64,000 nt of DNA from an uncultured Shewanella sp. (GCA_947503555.1 CANNEE010000012.1:62001-126000), one strand, 5' to 3'. Counted from the first letter of the stretch, positions 28,344 through 36,336 are shown. Made by a program: numbers and translations. Notes: generated from the sequence alone by a model not told the origin.

Positions 28344-30089
28344 ATGAAATCACATATTCAAGAGTTACTCGAACAAACCGTCCAAACCCTCAAAGAACAG
28401 GGTACAGTGCCAACGGATTTTGCAGCCCGTATTCAGGTAGACCGAACCAAAGATAAGAGTCATGGTGACTTTGCAACTAACCTTGCCATGATGCTCACCA
28501 AAGCCGCAGGCATGAAGCCAAGAGACTTGGCTCAGCTCATTATCGACAACCTGCCAGCTTCAAGCCATGTGGCTAAAGTTGAAATTGCAGGCCCAGGCTT
28601 TATCAACTTCTTTATCGACGAAAATGCCCTAGCAAACCAGCTACAAGCTGCACTTGATGATGAGTTTTTAGGCACGACTCGCCCTGAACCACAAACTATC
28701 GTTGTCGATTACTCTTCGCCAAACCTAGCTAAAGAGATGCACGTAGGTCACCTACGTTCTAGTATCATCGGCGATAGCGTAGTACGTGCCCTTGAATTCC
28801 AAGGTCACAAGGTGATTCGTCAAAACCATGTGGGTGACTGGGGCACTCAATTCGGTATGTTGCTCGCCTATATGGAAGAGCTACGTGCCAGCGGTGATGA
28901 CAAAGCCCAAATGGAGCTATCAGATCTTGAGAGCTTCTATCGTGCTGCCAAAGTCCGCTTCGATGAATCAACCGATTTTGCCACGCGCGCACGTCAGTTA
29001 GTAGTAGAGCTTCAATCTGGCGACGAGTACTGCAACAAGCTATGGCGCGAATTCAATGAGATCTCATTAAGCCACTGCCTAGAAGTCTATAAACGCCTAG
29101 GTGTTAGCCTGACTCGTGACGACGTCTATGGTGAAAGCGCCTATAACGATGATCTTGACCAAGTGGTTGCCGACCTTGATGACCAAGGCCTACTCACCGT
29201 CAGCGATGGCGCTAAAGTGGTTTTCCAAGATGAGTTTAAGACCAAAGAAGGCGAGCCACTTCCAGTGATTATTCAAAAGGCCGATGGCGGTTATCTTTAT
29301 GCCACCACAGACTTGGCTGCGATGCGCTACCGCTCTAATGTATTGAAGGCTGATCGCGCACTTTACTTTGTCGACCTTCGCCAAGCTCTACACTTCCAAC
29401 AAGTGTTTAGCCTAGCGCGCACCGCAGGTTTCGTCCGCCCAGAGATGACACTGGAGCATATGGGCTTTGGTACCATGAACGGTGAAGATGGTCGTCCATT
29501 CAAAACCCGCAGTGGCGGTGTAGTCAAACTTGTCGACCTACTCGATGAAGCTAACACTCGAGCCCTAGAGCTAGTGCGTAGCAAAAACCCTGACATGGAT
29601 GAAGCCGAGCTAGCTGAAATTGCCCGCGTTGTGGGTATCAGCTCAGTGAAGTACGCCGACCTTTCTAAGAACCGTGCCAGTGACTATATCTTCAGCTTTG
29701 AACAGATGCTAAGTTTTGAAGGTAATACAGCACCTTACCTGCTTTACGCCTATACCCGTGTCGCAGGTATCTTTAAGCGTGCAGAGGATATCGACCTAAG
29801 CCAAGGCAAAATCACGCTTGAGCATGAAAAAGAGAAAGATCTGGGTAACAAGCTAGCTCAGTTTGGTGAAGTACTAAACCGCGTAGTCGACAAAGGTCAT
29901 CCACATGCTATGTGTGGCTACCTATTTGAACTGGCGGGCGCCTTCTCTAGCTTCTATGAAGCTTGCCCTGTTCTTGCCGCAGAGACCGAAGCACAGAAAA
30001 TGAGCCGTCTATTGCTCGCTAAGTTAACCGCTAAGACACTTAAACAAGGTCTAGCGCTATTGGGTATCGAAACCCTAGAGCGCATGTAA
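28344..30089 (+). CDS. argS: Arginyl-tRNA synthetase
   Basis: Charges tRNA-Arg. 581 aa, class I. The N-terminal Add1 domain precedes the HIGH-equivalent [15 protein letters not shown] (about residues 122-136). [12 protein letters not shown] and the C-terminal anticodon-binding part ending [11 protein letters not shown] are typical. It lacks a canonical KMSKS, as most ArgRS do. ftsN follows 13 bp downstream, a conserved pairing in Shewanella and Vibrio. Confidence 0.96.
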   Translation: MKSHIQELLEQTVQTLKEQGTVPTDFAARIQVDRTKDKSHGDFATNLAMMLTKAAGMKPRDLAQLIIDNLPASSHVAKVEIAGPGFINFFIDENALANQLQAALDDEFLGTTRPEPQTIVVDYSSPNLAKEMHVGHLRSSIIGDSVVRALEFQGHKVIRQNHVGDWGTQFGMLLAYMEELRASGDDKAQMELSDLESFYRAAKVRFDESTDFATRARQLVVELQSGDEYCNKLWREFNEISLSHCLEVYKRLGVSLTRDDVYGESAYNDDLDQVVADLDDQGLLTVSDGAKVVFQDEFKTKEGEPLPVIIQKADGGYLYATTDLAAMRYRSNVLKADRALYFVDLRQALHFQQVFSLARTAGFVRPEMTLEHMGFGTMNGEDGRPFKTRSGGVVKLVDLLDEANTRALELVRSKNPDMDEAELAEIARVVGISSVKYADLSKNRASDYIFSFEQMLSFEGNTAPYLLYAYTRVAGIFKRAEDIDLSQGKITLEHEKEKDLGNKLAQFGEVLNRVVDKGHPHAMCGYLFELAGAFSSFYEACPVLAAETEAQKMSRLLLAKLTAKTLKQGLALLGIETLERM

Positions 30090-30102
30090 GCAGAGCAGTA
30101 GT

Positions 30103-30702
30103 ATGACCAAACGAGATTACGCCAATCGTACTCCGAAGAAAAACACTCGGAGTAAACCAAGGGCAAGTGGACGAGGCAAAGCGGCACCAGCGCCTAAGCC
30201 TCGCCTGCCTTTGATTCTATTAGGCATAGTGGTACTAGGCTTAGTTGGCGGTTTTATTTACTTTTTGTGGTCTATTAATGGCAGCTCAGATGAAGTAACT
30301 AATAAGCCATCAACCAAGGTAGTTGAGACTCAACAACCTAAGACCAAAAAGCAAGATCCTAAGGCCCTGCCTCCGGCACCTAAAGAGGAGTGGACCTATC
30401 TTGAGGAGCTAAAAAATAAGGAAGTTGAGGTTGAAATTCCTGAAGTGGAAGCTAAGCCTAAACGCCCTTATGTGATGCAATGTGGCTCCTTTAGAAGCGA
30501 GTCTCAAGCCAATGAGATGAAGGCGATGATCGCCTTTCAGGGCATTGAAGCCATGGTTCGTAAGACCAGTGGTAAGAAAGGTGTTTGGTATAAAGTGGTG
30601 ATGGGTCCCTATGACAGAAAGCGTGATGCCGAGCGTCATCGCCATGCGCTACAAAAAATAGGAATGAACTCCTGCCAAATCTGGTTTTGGACCTACGACT
30701 AG
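30103..30702 (+). CDS. ftsN: Cell division protein FtsN (SPOR domain)
   Basis: Activates septal peptidoglycan synthesis at the division site. 199 aa: a basic cytoplasmic tail (TPKKNTRSKPRASGRGK), one transmembrane helix at about residues 38-58, a Pro/Lys/Glu-rich periplasmic linker, and a C-terminal SPOR domain (about 123-199, YVMQCGSFRSESQANEMKA) that binds denuded glycan. Located directly after argS and closed by a strong terminator. Confidence 0.9.
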   Translation: MTKRDYANRTPKKNTRSKPRASGRGKAAPAPKPRLPLILLGIVVLGLVGGFIYFLWSINGSSDEVTNKPSTKVVETQQPKTKKQDPKALPPAPKEEWTYLEELKNKEVEVEIPEVEAKPKRPYVMQCGSFRSESQANEMKAMIAFQGIEAMVRKTSGKKGVWYKVVMGPYDRKRDAERHRHALQKIGMNSCQIWFWTYD

Positions 30703-30720
30703 CCACGAAAACAGATATCA

Positions 30721-30746
30721 AAAAAGCAGCCTTTGGCTGCTTTTTT
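30721..30746 (+). terminator. Intrinsic terminator after ftsN
   Basis: AAAAAGCAGCC - TTT - GGCTGCTTTTTT, perfect stem with flanking A- and T-runs. Confidence 0.9.
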
Positions 30747-30900
30747 ATTGTCTTTTTTCTAACTGATTATAAAAGCAAGAATAACGCTGGCTGTTAGGGT
30801 TTATATCAATCAGAGAATTTCCTTTTATTAATCAGTTACCACTATCACCCCTAATCAATTTAAGAATCCTGGGAAATATTGCCCAGAATCAGGATTAAAA

Positions 30901-30928
30901 CTTGATATTCCCTCCGCTATCCCCATAT
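30901..30928 (+). promoter_or_regulatory. Sigma-32 (heat-shock) promoter of hslVU
   Basis: CTTGATA at 30901-30907, a 13-nt spacer, then CCCCATAT at 30921-30928. The RpoH consensus is CTTGAAA, 11-16 nt, CCCCATNT, so only one base of the -35 differs. It lies 55 bp before the hslV start, as expected for this heat-shock operon. Confidence 0.88.
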
Positions 30929-30983
30929 TGAATATTAATATCGGCTAGTAAACTGAGTTACTAGCTCTACAAGAGGAATTATC

Positions 30984-31508
30984 GTGACCACTATCGTATC
31001 TGTACGCCGTAATAATCAGGTCGTCATTGCTGGTGATGGCCAAGTCTCCTTAGGCAATACTGTAATGAAAGGTAATGCCAAGAAAGTGCGTCGCCTATAC
31101 CATGATAAAGTACTAGCAGGCTTTGCTGGCGGCACCGCCGATGCATTCACCCTATTTGAGCGTTTCGAGGCTAAACTTGAAATGCACCAAGGCCACTTGC
31201 TGCGCGCCGCAGTAGAAATGGCAAAGGATTGGCGAAGTGACAAGATGCTACGTAAATTAGAGGCCTTGTTGGCTGTAGCTGATACTGAAACCTCACTGAT
31301 TATCACAGGTAATGGTGATGTGGTGCAGCCAGAGAACGATCTTATCGCTATCGGATCTGGTGGCAATTTTGCCCAAGCCGCAGCCACAGCACTGCTGCAA
31401 AACACCGATTTAGGCGCCAAAGAGATCGCCGAAAAGTCGCTAACAATTGCTGGTGATATCTGTGTATTCACCAACCAATTTAAAACAATCGAAGAATTAA
31501 ATTACTAA
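30984..31508 (+). CDS. hslV: ATP-dependent protease proteolytic subunit HslV
   Basis: Threonine-protease subunit that forms the degradation chamber of HslVU. 174 aa beginning [10 protein letters not shown], so removal of Met exposes the catalytic Thr. [21 protein letters not shown] is the family signature. Ribosome site GAGGAA. hslU starts 23 bp later; both follow the heat-shock promoter at 30901-30928. Confidence 0.97.
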   Translation: MTTIVSVRRNNQVVIAGDGQVSLGNTVMKGNAKKVRRLYHDKVLAGFAGGTADAFTLFERFEAKLEMHQGHLLRAAVEMAKDWRSDKMLRKLEALLAVADTETSLIITGNGDVVQPENDLIAIGSGGNFAQAAATALLQNTDLGAKEIAEKSLTIAGDICVFTNQFKTIEELNY

Positions 31509-31531
31509 GCCTTTGGCATTGAGGAAGTACT

Positions 31532-32857
31532 ATGTCTGAGATGACACCACGTGAGATTGTCCACGAGCTAGACAGCCACATCATAGGTCAACATAAAGCC
31601 AAACGCTCTGTCGCCATCGCCCTACGTAACCGCTGGCGCCGTATGCAACTTGACGCCGACTTACGTCAAGAAGTGACACCAAAGAATATTCTAATGATAG
31701 GCCCAACCGGTGTCGGTAAAACTGAAATTGCCCGCCGCCTAGCTAAGCTCGCCAAAGCCCCTTTCATTAAAGTTGAAGCCACTAAGTTCACCGAAGTGGG
31801 CTATGTAGGTAAAGAAGTTGAGCAGATCATTCGCGATCTTACCGATGTGGCCATTAAGCTGACCCGTGAAGAGCAGATGAAGAAATGCCGCCATAAAGCT
31901 GAAGAAGCAGCTGAAGAGCGTGTGCTAGATGCCCTACTGCCTAAGCCTAAAGATGAATGGGACACTGAAAGCCAAACTGACTCGAGCACTCGTCAAATCT
32001 TCCGTAAAAAGTTACGTGAAGGTCAGCTTGACGACAAAGAGATTGAGATCGAAGTAGCCGCGCCTCAAGTGGGCATCGAAATCATGTCGCCTCCTGGCAT
32101 GGAAGAGATGACTTCACAGCTACAAAATATGTTCCAAAACATGGGGCCGGGCGAGTCTAAGCGGAAGAAGCTTAAGATTAAAGATGCCCTCAAACAGATG
32201 GTCGAAGAGGAAGCCGCTAAGCTTATTAACCAAGAAGATCTGAAAGAACAAGCGATCGACTTAGTTGAACAGCACGGTATCGTCTTCCTCGATGAGATCG
32301 ACAAGATCTGTAAGCGTGGCGAGTCTTCAGGTCCAGACGTATCACGTGAAGGGGTGCAAAGGGATCTACTGCCATTGGTAGAAGGTTCAACCATTAATAC
32401 CAAGCATGGCATGGTGAAAACCGACCATATTCTGTTTATCGCATCGGGCGCATTCCAGATGGCTAAGCCATCGGATCTCATTCCTGAACTACAGGGTCGC
32501 TTACCGATCCGCGTTGAACTCGATGCCCTATCTGCCGATGACTTTAAGCGTATTCTAACCGAGCCTCACGCCTCTTTGACTGAGCAGTATATTGCCCTGC
32601 TGAACACTGAAGGGGTTAAAGTGGAATTTGCCGACTCAGGTATCGATGCTATTGCTCAGGCCGCTTGGCAGGTTAACGAGCGTACAGAGAATATTGGTGC
32701 TCGCCGTCTACACACGGTAATGGAAAGACTGATGGAAGAGATCTCCTATGATGCTTCTGATAAGTCTGGCACGACGCTAGTTGTTGACGATGCCTACGTC
32801 TCTAGTCACCTAGATAACCTAGTACAAGATGAAGATTTGAGCCGCTTCGTACTCTAA
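31532..32857 (+). CDS. hslU: ATP-dependent protease ATPase subunit HslU
   Basis: AAA+ unfoldase that feeds substrates to HslV. 441 aa: Walker [16 protein letters not shown] (about residues 57-71), the pore segment [18 protein letters not shown], an I-domain (about 115-240), Walker [12 protein letters not shown], sensor-2 region [14 protein letters not shown], and a C-terminal DLSRFVL that inserts into HslV. A terminator follows. Confidence 0.97.
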   Translation: MSEMTPREIVHELDSHIIGQHKAKRSVAIALRNRWRRMQLDADLRQEVTPKNILMIGPTGVGKTEIARRLAKLAKAPFIKVEATKFTEVGYVGKEVEQIIRDLTDVAIKLTREEQMKKCRHKAEEAAEERVLDALLPKPKDEWDTESQTDSSTRQIFRKKLREGQLDDKEIEIEVAAPQVGIEIMSPPGMEEMTSQLQNMFQNMGPGESKRKKLKIKDALKQMVEEEAAKLINQEDLKEQAIDLVEQHGIVFLDEIDKICKRGESSGPDVSREGVQRDLLPLVEGSTINTKHGMVKTDHILFIASGAFQMAKPSDLIPELQGRLPIRVELDALSADDFKRILTEPHASLTEQYIALLNTEGVKVEFADSGIDAIAQAAWQVNERTENIGARRLHTVMERLMEEISYDASDKSGTTLVVDDAYVSSHLDNLVQDEDLSRFVL

Positions 32858-32873
32858 GCACTTATACTCAAAG

Positions 32874-32899
32874 AAGGCTAGCAATGTGCTAGCCTTTTT
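32874..32899 (+). terminator. Intrinsic terminator after hslU
   Basis: Perfect 10-bp stem AAGGCTAGCA / TGCTAGCCTT with an ATG loop, then Ts. It ends only 25 bp before the DUF971 gene start. Confidence 0.85.
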
Positions 32900-32924
32900 C
32901 TTTCGACCCGTTAAGGAACTGAAT

Positions 32925-33326
32925 ATGAGCGGTATCGCCAAAGGCCCTGCACCTAAGGTCACAGACCTTAAACTCAAGCGCAAAAGCCGAATTCTGGAAG
33001 TCACTTTTGAGGATGGTAGTAGCTACAGCCTAAGCTGCGAAATGCTGCGGGTACACTCTCCATCGGCGGAAGTTCATGGCCACGGCAACCCCAAACTAGT
33101 TACCCATAAGAAAAACGTTAATATCACTAGCATCACCCCAGTGGGTCATTATGCAGTGAAAATCGTTTTCGATGACGGCCATGACACAGGCCTATTCACT
33201 TGGCCCGTACTATTCGATCTCGCCACCAACCAAACCCAACTCTGGGAAGAGTATCTTGCAAGATTAAGAGCAGAGAAAGGCAGCCGCGAGCCACTGATTG
33301 ATATGGCGGTTAAGTACCACGGGTAG
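32925..33326 (+). CDS. DUF971 (gamma-butyrobetaine hydroxylase-like N-terminal) domain protein
   Basis: 133 aa from the ATG at 32925, which has AAGGA upstream; an upstream ATG at 32886 would start inside the hslU terminator. The domain pattern (LKRKSRILEVTFEDGSSYSLSCEMLRVHSPSAEVHGHG, then GHYAVKIVFDDGHDTGLFTWPVL) is the DUF971 family, frequently found after hslVU in gammaproteobacteria. Proposed links to iron-sulfur or heat-shock functions are unproven. The accessory island begins just after its stop. Confidence 0.87.
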   Translation: MSGIAKGPAPKVTDLKLKRKSRILEVTFEDGSSYSLSCEMLRVHSPSAEVHGHGNPKLVTHKKNVNITSITPVGHYAVKIVFDDGHDTGLFTWPVLFDLATNQTQLWEEYLARLRAEKGSREPLIDMAVKYHG

Positions 33327-33359
33327 GGATGAATTATAGCTAACGCTATATTGATGATT

Positions 33360-33813
33360 TTCAAACTTCGTTTGAATTAGAAACCTTTTCAAGCTTCGCT
33401 TGAATTAAATTCGCAAGGTTCCACCTTGCATTGGGCAAAAGGGGAACAACAGCTTTCCCCTCTTGCATAACTCCAGCGCCTGATGTGCATGGCCAAATTT
33501 GTTCCTGACAAATTTAGGCATTTCCTTCATCCTTGAAGGTCAGCGCACAAATGCCGCGATGGCAGGATGCCAAAGAGCGGCCCAACGAAGTTGTTCTTCC
33601 TTGTGCTTATTCGAAACTAGCTAACATTTCCGATGGTATATCCCACTCTTTCTAAAAAATCAGCCCGAAAATTAGCTCAGCATCTGATAGGCAGGATGCC
33701 TGAATGCCGTGAAGTGCAAGGATGCACGAGAACGGCCATGCTGAGCTTACGCTATTTTCTTCAACACCCTTCGGCAACTTCAATGGGGAATTGTAGCATT
33801 TAGCCGCATTTTA
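33360..33813. repeat. Hairpin-array element, left copy
   Basis: About 450 bp with no gene but a dense set of perfect inverted repeats. It opens with TTCAAAC-TTC-GTTTGAA (33360-33376) and TTCAAGC-TTC-GCTTGAA (33388-33404), which differ by one compensated base pair. Hairpins follow at 33413-33429, 33495-33515, 33524-33539, 33561-33571, 33689-33701 and 33714-33727. Their stems are unrelated, but the loops are GGA, AGGA or CAGGA on one strand or the other. Outer stems enclose some of them, for example AGCTCAGCAT (33674-33683) with ATGCTGAGCT (33738-33747). It ends in a box (33770-33812) shared, inverted, with 35443-35485. Confidence 0.75.
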
Positions 33814-33860
33814 TACTGAGGTTATATCCAGTAATCCCATGATTCAGCATTTACGCTGGA

Positions 33861-33878
33861 TAGACGGAAAAAGTCCGT
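33861..33878. repeat. Short repeat related to the palindrome arm
   Basis: TAGACGGAAAAAGTCCGT here matches the left arm of the 44-bp palindrome starting at 33971 with one mismatch (G for A). Both contain ACGGA-N5-TCCGT. The two copies lie 110 bp apart in direct orientation. Confidence 0.7.
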
Positions 33879-33970
33879 ACTTCGTGATTTGAACTCTTAC
33901 TCTAAAGTGGCGCTTTGTCGTTGAAAAACATAGCTAATAGGCGTATCGTGTGAAAAATTGAAATGCGTGA

Positions 33971-34014
33971 TAGACGGAAAAAATCCGTGTTTAAACACGG
34001 ATTTTTTCCGTCTA
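33971..34014. repeat. Perfect 44-bp palindrome before the cassettes
   Basis: Arms 33971-33992 and 33993-34014 are exact reverse complements with no mismatch. The centre CCGTGTTT/AAACACGG is flanked by an A-run on one side and a T-run on the other, so it looks like a bidirectional intrinsic terminator. It ends 8 bp before the first cassette boundary. Confidence 0.9.
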
Positions 34015-34022
34015 ATACACTG

Positions 34023-34627
34023 TTACATGCCTACACAAACATGGAAGTAAATCCGTGAGAAAATTCTATGCTGTAGATCGAGCTAAAAAGCTCACAGAAA
34101 ATAGTGTGATTTCATTAACAAAATTCGGTGATGTCACCCCACCAATGCTTCAAGAGCATGTGGATGAACTTTATCCGCATGGAGTTTCTGTCCATGGTGA
34201 AAGGTATTTAATCAATTCAAATAGTCATGGGCAGATTTCTAGCCCAGCGATAGAGCTACTATTTGAGTATGTGCGTAAAGCTCATTTTCCGGAGATTGGC
34301 TCTCGCTTTCAAAGCTTCTTTGCTTGTGAAACGATTGCCGAAGCTCAACTATTTAAAGCTGCATATGGTGATGAGGAAAATCCAATATTTGAAGTATTCA
34401 CCAGCAATAAGTTTTTTCGCGGAAATATGGAGCTATTAAATAACAATCAATCCAATCTTGTTTGCTCATATCTTGCTCATGAATATTGGAAAGGATCTCA
34501 AGGGCCAAATGAGCAGCCATTCTGGGAGTTACTTCTTGAACTCCCAGTGACTATTGGTCAAAGGATCGAGTAACCGGCATGTAACAAAAAAATCCAGGTG
34601 ACGCCTACGGCGCACCTGATTTGGGCG
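34023..34627 (+). mobile_element. Integron-type gene cassette 1
   Basis: A cassette running from G/TTACATGCC (34022-34031) to the crossover G/TT of the attC at its 3' end. The first ten bases of the cassette edge are the exact reverse complement of 34576-34585, the R'' box of that attC, as expected when a circular cassette carrying its own attC has inserted. It holds one ORF (34055-34573) in the standard orientation, close to the 5' edge. No integrase gene is in the window. Confidence 0.8.
34055..34573 (+). CDS. Cassette-borne hypothetical protein (possibly DUF2441-like)
   Basis: 172 aa from a GTG start, 32 bp inside cassette 1. No signal peptide or membrane helix. Segments such as FYAVDRAKKL at the start, HVDELYPHGVSVHGERYL, EYVRKAHFPEIGSRFQSFFACETIAEA and a terminal EYWKG remind me of small DUF2441-type proteins common in integron cassettes; this is a memory-based and unverified resemblance. 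Function unknown. The stop lies just before the attC site, typical of cassette genes. The upstream palindrome probably blocks read-through, so expression would need a promoter inside 34015-34054. Confidence 0.65.
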   Translation: MRKFYAVDRAKKLTENSVISLTKFGDVTPPMLQEHVDELYPHGVSVHGERYLINSNSHGQISSPAIELLFEYVRKAHFPEIGSRFQSFFACETIAEAQLFKAAYGDEENPIFEVFTSNKFFRGNMELLNNNQSNLVCSYLAHEYWKGSQGPNEQPFWELLLELPVTIGQRIE

Positions 34628-34633
34628 TTATGC
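34576..34633 (+). repeat. attC recombination site 1
   Basis: R'' GGCATGTAAC (34576-34585), R' GTTATGC (34627-34633). The interior folds as AAAT-C-(C)-AGGTG-(A)-CGCC, loop TAC, GGCG-CACCTG-ATTT, leaving single extra-helical C and A bases on one side, a hallmark of attC. 43 bp of it (34590-34632) match attC 2 with two differences. Confidence 0.85.
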
Positions 34634-35372
34634 GTCTAATATGAACATCGGAGTATTCAGTAAGTGTCAGATGAACAAAAAGTTTTTAGAACATCATCAT
34701 TAGAAGAGTTTTATGATCGTATGGGACTATCTGCTCCTGAAAAAGTAACAGTCGACCGTGACTTATTTGAAGAAACAGAACTGAAATGCTTTGAAGACTA
34801 TTTTGTATCTTTATGCACTGATTTAACAATATATAACCAACTCTTTGGCTCTAATGATTCTATAGCAGTATTAAATGAGTTCAATAATTTTATTTTTCAT
34901 AGAATACAACTTAATTTCATTGAAAAAATCTGCCTCAAAATCGCTTGCTTAATGGACCCCGCTGCAAGTGGACGAAATGGCTCAAACAAAAACCTCTCTT
35001 TAAAAAGGTTTGTTGAAATTGCCAATTGCCCTGAACTAAACCGGGCTTATGAAAAACTATATGAGTCATATGAGAAGACAGGGATTAAAACTTGGAGAAA
35101 TAAAATACTTGCCCATACTGATTTAAACACTGCAATGGGCAACTTTACATTTGACCTTAACTTTGAAACAGATGATCTAAACCAAATAATACGGGAAATC
35201 CAAGATATCATTGACTTGATAAAGGATCCTGAGGTTTACACAGACACAGAAGTTACACTCCCTTTTAATAGTGATGTAAACTCATTTATCTACAAGTTAA
35301 AAAAGCTAAATCGCGCAACCGACGCATAACAAGTAAATCCAGGTGACGCCTACGGCGCACCTAATTTAGGCG
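34628..35372 (+). mobile_element. Integron-type gene cassette 2
   Basis: Bounded by G/TTATGCGTC at 34627-34636 and the attC at 35321-35378. GTTATGCGTC is the exact reverse complement of 35321-35330, the R'' box, so both ends belong to one cassette. It contains one ORF (34664-35329) whose TAA stop lies within the R'' box. The sequence is visibly more AT-rich than the neighbouring chromosome. Confidence 0.82.
34664..35329 (+). CDS. Cassette-borne HEPN-motif protein, AbiU2-like
   Basis: 221 aa, all-helical in appearance, GTG start with GGAG ten bases before. Near residues 145-152 it has RNKILAHTD, which fits the HEPN RNase motif R-x(4-6)-H with a polar residue after the Arg, and the RNKxxAHxD form I associate with AbiU2-type HEPN proteins. 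A helix before it (FIFHRIQLNFIEKICLKIACLMDP) fits the first HEPN helix. HEPN proteins often act as toxin or anti-phage RNases; that role here is inference. No antitoxin ORF is seen in the cassette. Confidence 0.7.
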   Translation: MSDEQKVFRTSSLEEFYDRMGLSAPEKVTVDRDLFEETELKCFEDYFVSLCTDLTIYNQLFGSNDSIAVLNEFNNFIFHRIQLNFIEKICLKIACLMDPAASGRNGSNKNLSLKRFVEIANCPELNRAYEKLYESYEKTGIKTWRNKILAHTDLNTAMGNFTFDLNFETDDLNQIIREIQDIIDLIKDPEVYTDTEVTLPFNSDVNSFIYKLKKLNRATDA

Positions 35373-35378
35373 TTATGT
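35321..35378 (+). repeat. attC recombination site 2
   Basis: R'' GACGCATAAC (35321-35330) and R' GTTATGT (35372-35378), interior nearly identical to attC 1 (41 of 43 bases). After it, no third R'' complementary to GTTATGTATATG is found before 35703, so the cassette array ends here. Confidence 0.85.
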
Positions 35379-35442
35379 ATATGTAGGGTCAGGGTAAACT
35401 TTGAGTATCACTTAACCCTACTTACCAAGCTAGTATCAATGG

Positions 35443-35703
35443 AAAATGGGTTAACGCTACAACTCTCCCCTTTGAAGTTGCCGAAATGTGTTGGCTAAAA
35501 ATAATGTAAGTCCAGACATGGATGTCTGGCTAGCTTTCGAGGGGAAGGGATGCCCCTTCGGAAGCGTTAGTTATTTTGCCATAAACATGAGGTTCACAAC
35601 TTCGTAGGGGCGTCATGGAGGTTGCAAGGAGGAGAGGACGAGCAGTCCTCCTTGCCCGGGTGTGGGATGGAATCCCACGACTTTGATTCAAACGAAGTTT
35701 GAA
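35443..35703. repeat. Hairpin-array element, right copy (inverted)
   Basis: About 260 bp, in opposite orientation to 33360-33813. The inner end (35443-35485) is the reverse complement of 33770-33812 with few differences and small gaps. The outer end TTCAAAC-GAA-GTTTGAA (35687-35703) is the exact reverse complement of 33360-33376. Internal hairpins differ completely: CCAGACA-TGGA-TGTCTGG (35512-35529), a GGGG/CCCC stem with an AAGGGATG loop (35541-35556), a 10-bp stem GCAAGGAGGA/TCCTCCTTGC (35624-35655), and GTGGGAT-GGA-ATCCCAC (35662-35678). An outer AAAATAA/TTATTTT stem (35498-35504, 35571-35577) encloses the first two. Confidence 0.72.
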
Positions 35704-35715
35704 AAACAAATGAAG

Positions 35716-36336
35716 CTAGCTTCCTTGCTTTCGAAGAAAGTCAGCAACCTTCCCTTTTGGTTGCTTAGCCAGCTGTTGCATCAGCTTAAAGCTAGGCTCC
35801 TCGATACCAAACTGACTATGAATATCATCTAGCATGCATAGCCAGAGCTGAGCTGTCATCTCAGTATCGGCTAAAGCCCGGTGAAAAACGCCATCATTGG
35901 CGATCTGCTTATAGGCAACAAGGCTGCCCAATTTGTGATTAGGCGCATCCTGATAAAGTCGTCTGGCAATGAGCATAGAGCAAGCAAATTCACAGTGGTC
36001 ATCAACACCGACTCGAGCAAGCTCTGCCTGTAAAAAGCGCTGATCGAATGAGGCGTTATGAGCCACTAGGTTGGCTCCTGCGATAAAGTCGGCAAAATCT
36101 GCCATCACAGCTTCGCAAGAAGGAGCGTCGGCCAGCATCTCATTACTGATACCTGTGTATTCTTGAATAAAACTAGTGACTCGAAAACCAGGATTCATTA
36201 GCTGTTGAAACCTTGCTGTCACTACTCCCTGCTCTAGGCGCACGGCACCTATCTCTATGGCTCTATCTCCCATATTCGGGGATAAACCTGTGGTTTCAAA
36301 ATCGAGCACTACTACTGAATCGGCTAATTGAGTCAT
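35716..36336 (-). CDS. DnaQ-like 3'-5' exonuclease (DEDDh family)
   Basis: 206 aa from the ATG at 36336 (a TTG at 36360 adds eight residues). The exonuclease motifs are [12 protein letters not shown] (Exo I, D and E), [13 protein letters not shown] (Exo II) and [14 protein letters not shown] (Exo III with catalytic His). It is a stand-alone exonuclease related to the proofreading subunit, not the polymerase III epsilon itself (no clamp-binding tail recognised). It lies beside the hairpin-array element, convergent with the accessory island. Confidence 0.85.
   Translation of the reverse strand: MTQLADSVVVLDFETTGLSPNMGDRAIEIGAVRLEQGVVTARFQQLMNPGFRVTSFIQEYTGISNEMLADAPSCEAVMADFADFIAGANLVAHNASFDQRFLQAELARVGVDDHCEFACSMLIARRLYQDAPNHKLGSLVAYKQIANDGVFHRALADTEMTAQLWLCMLDDIHSQFGIEEPSFKLMQQLAKQPKGKVADFLRKQGS

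Noticed and set aside
31016-31474. Antisense ORF of 152 codons across hslV
   Set aside because: Shadow frame of a highly conserved gene.
32065-32481. Antisense ORF of 138 codons across hslU
   Set aside because: Shadow frame; codon pattern mirrors the hslU reading frame.
33360-33813. CRISPR-like array in the hairpin region
   Set aside because: No constant direct repeat and no regular spacers; the inverted repeats have different stems.
33814-34021. attI-type site or a third cassette upstream of cassette 1
   Set aside because: No sequence complementary to a further R'' box and no attC-like fold was found; only the palindrome and arm repeat are present.
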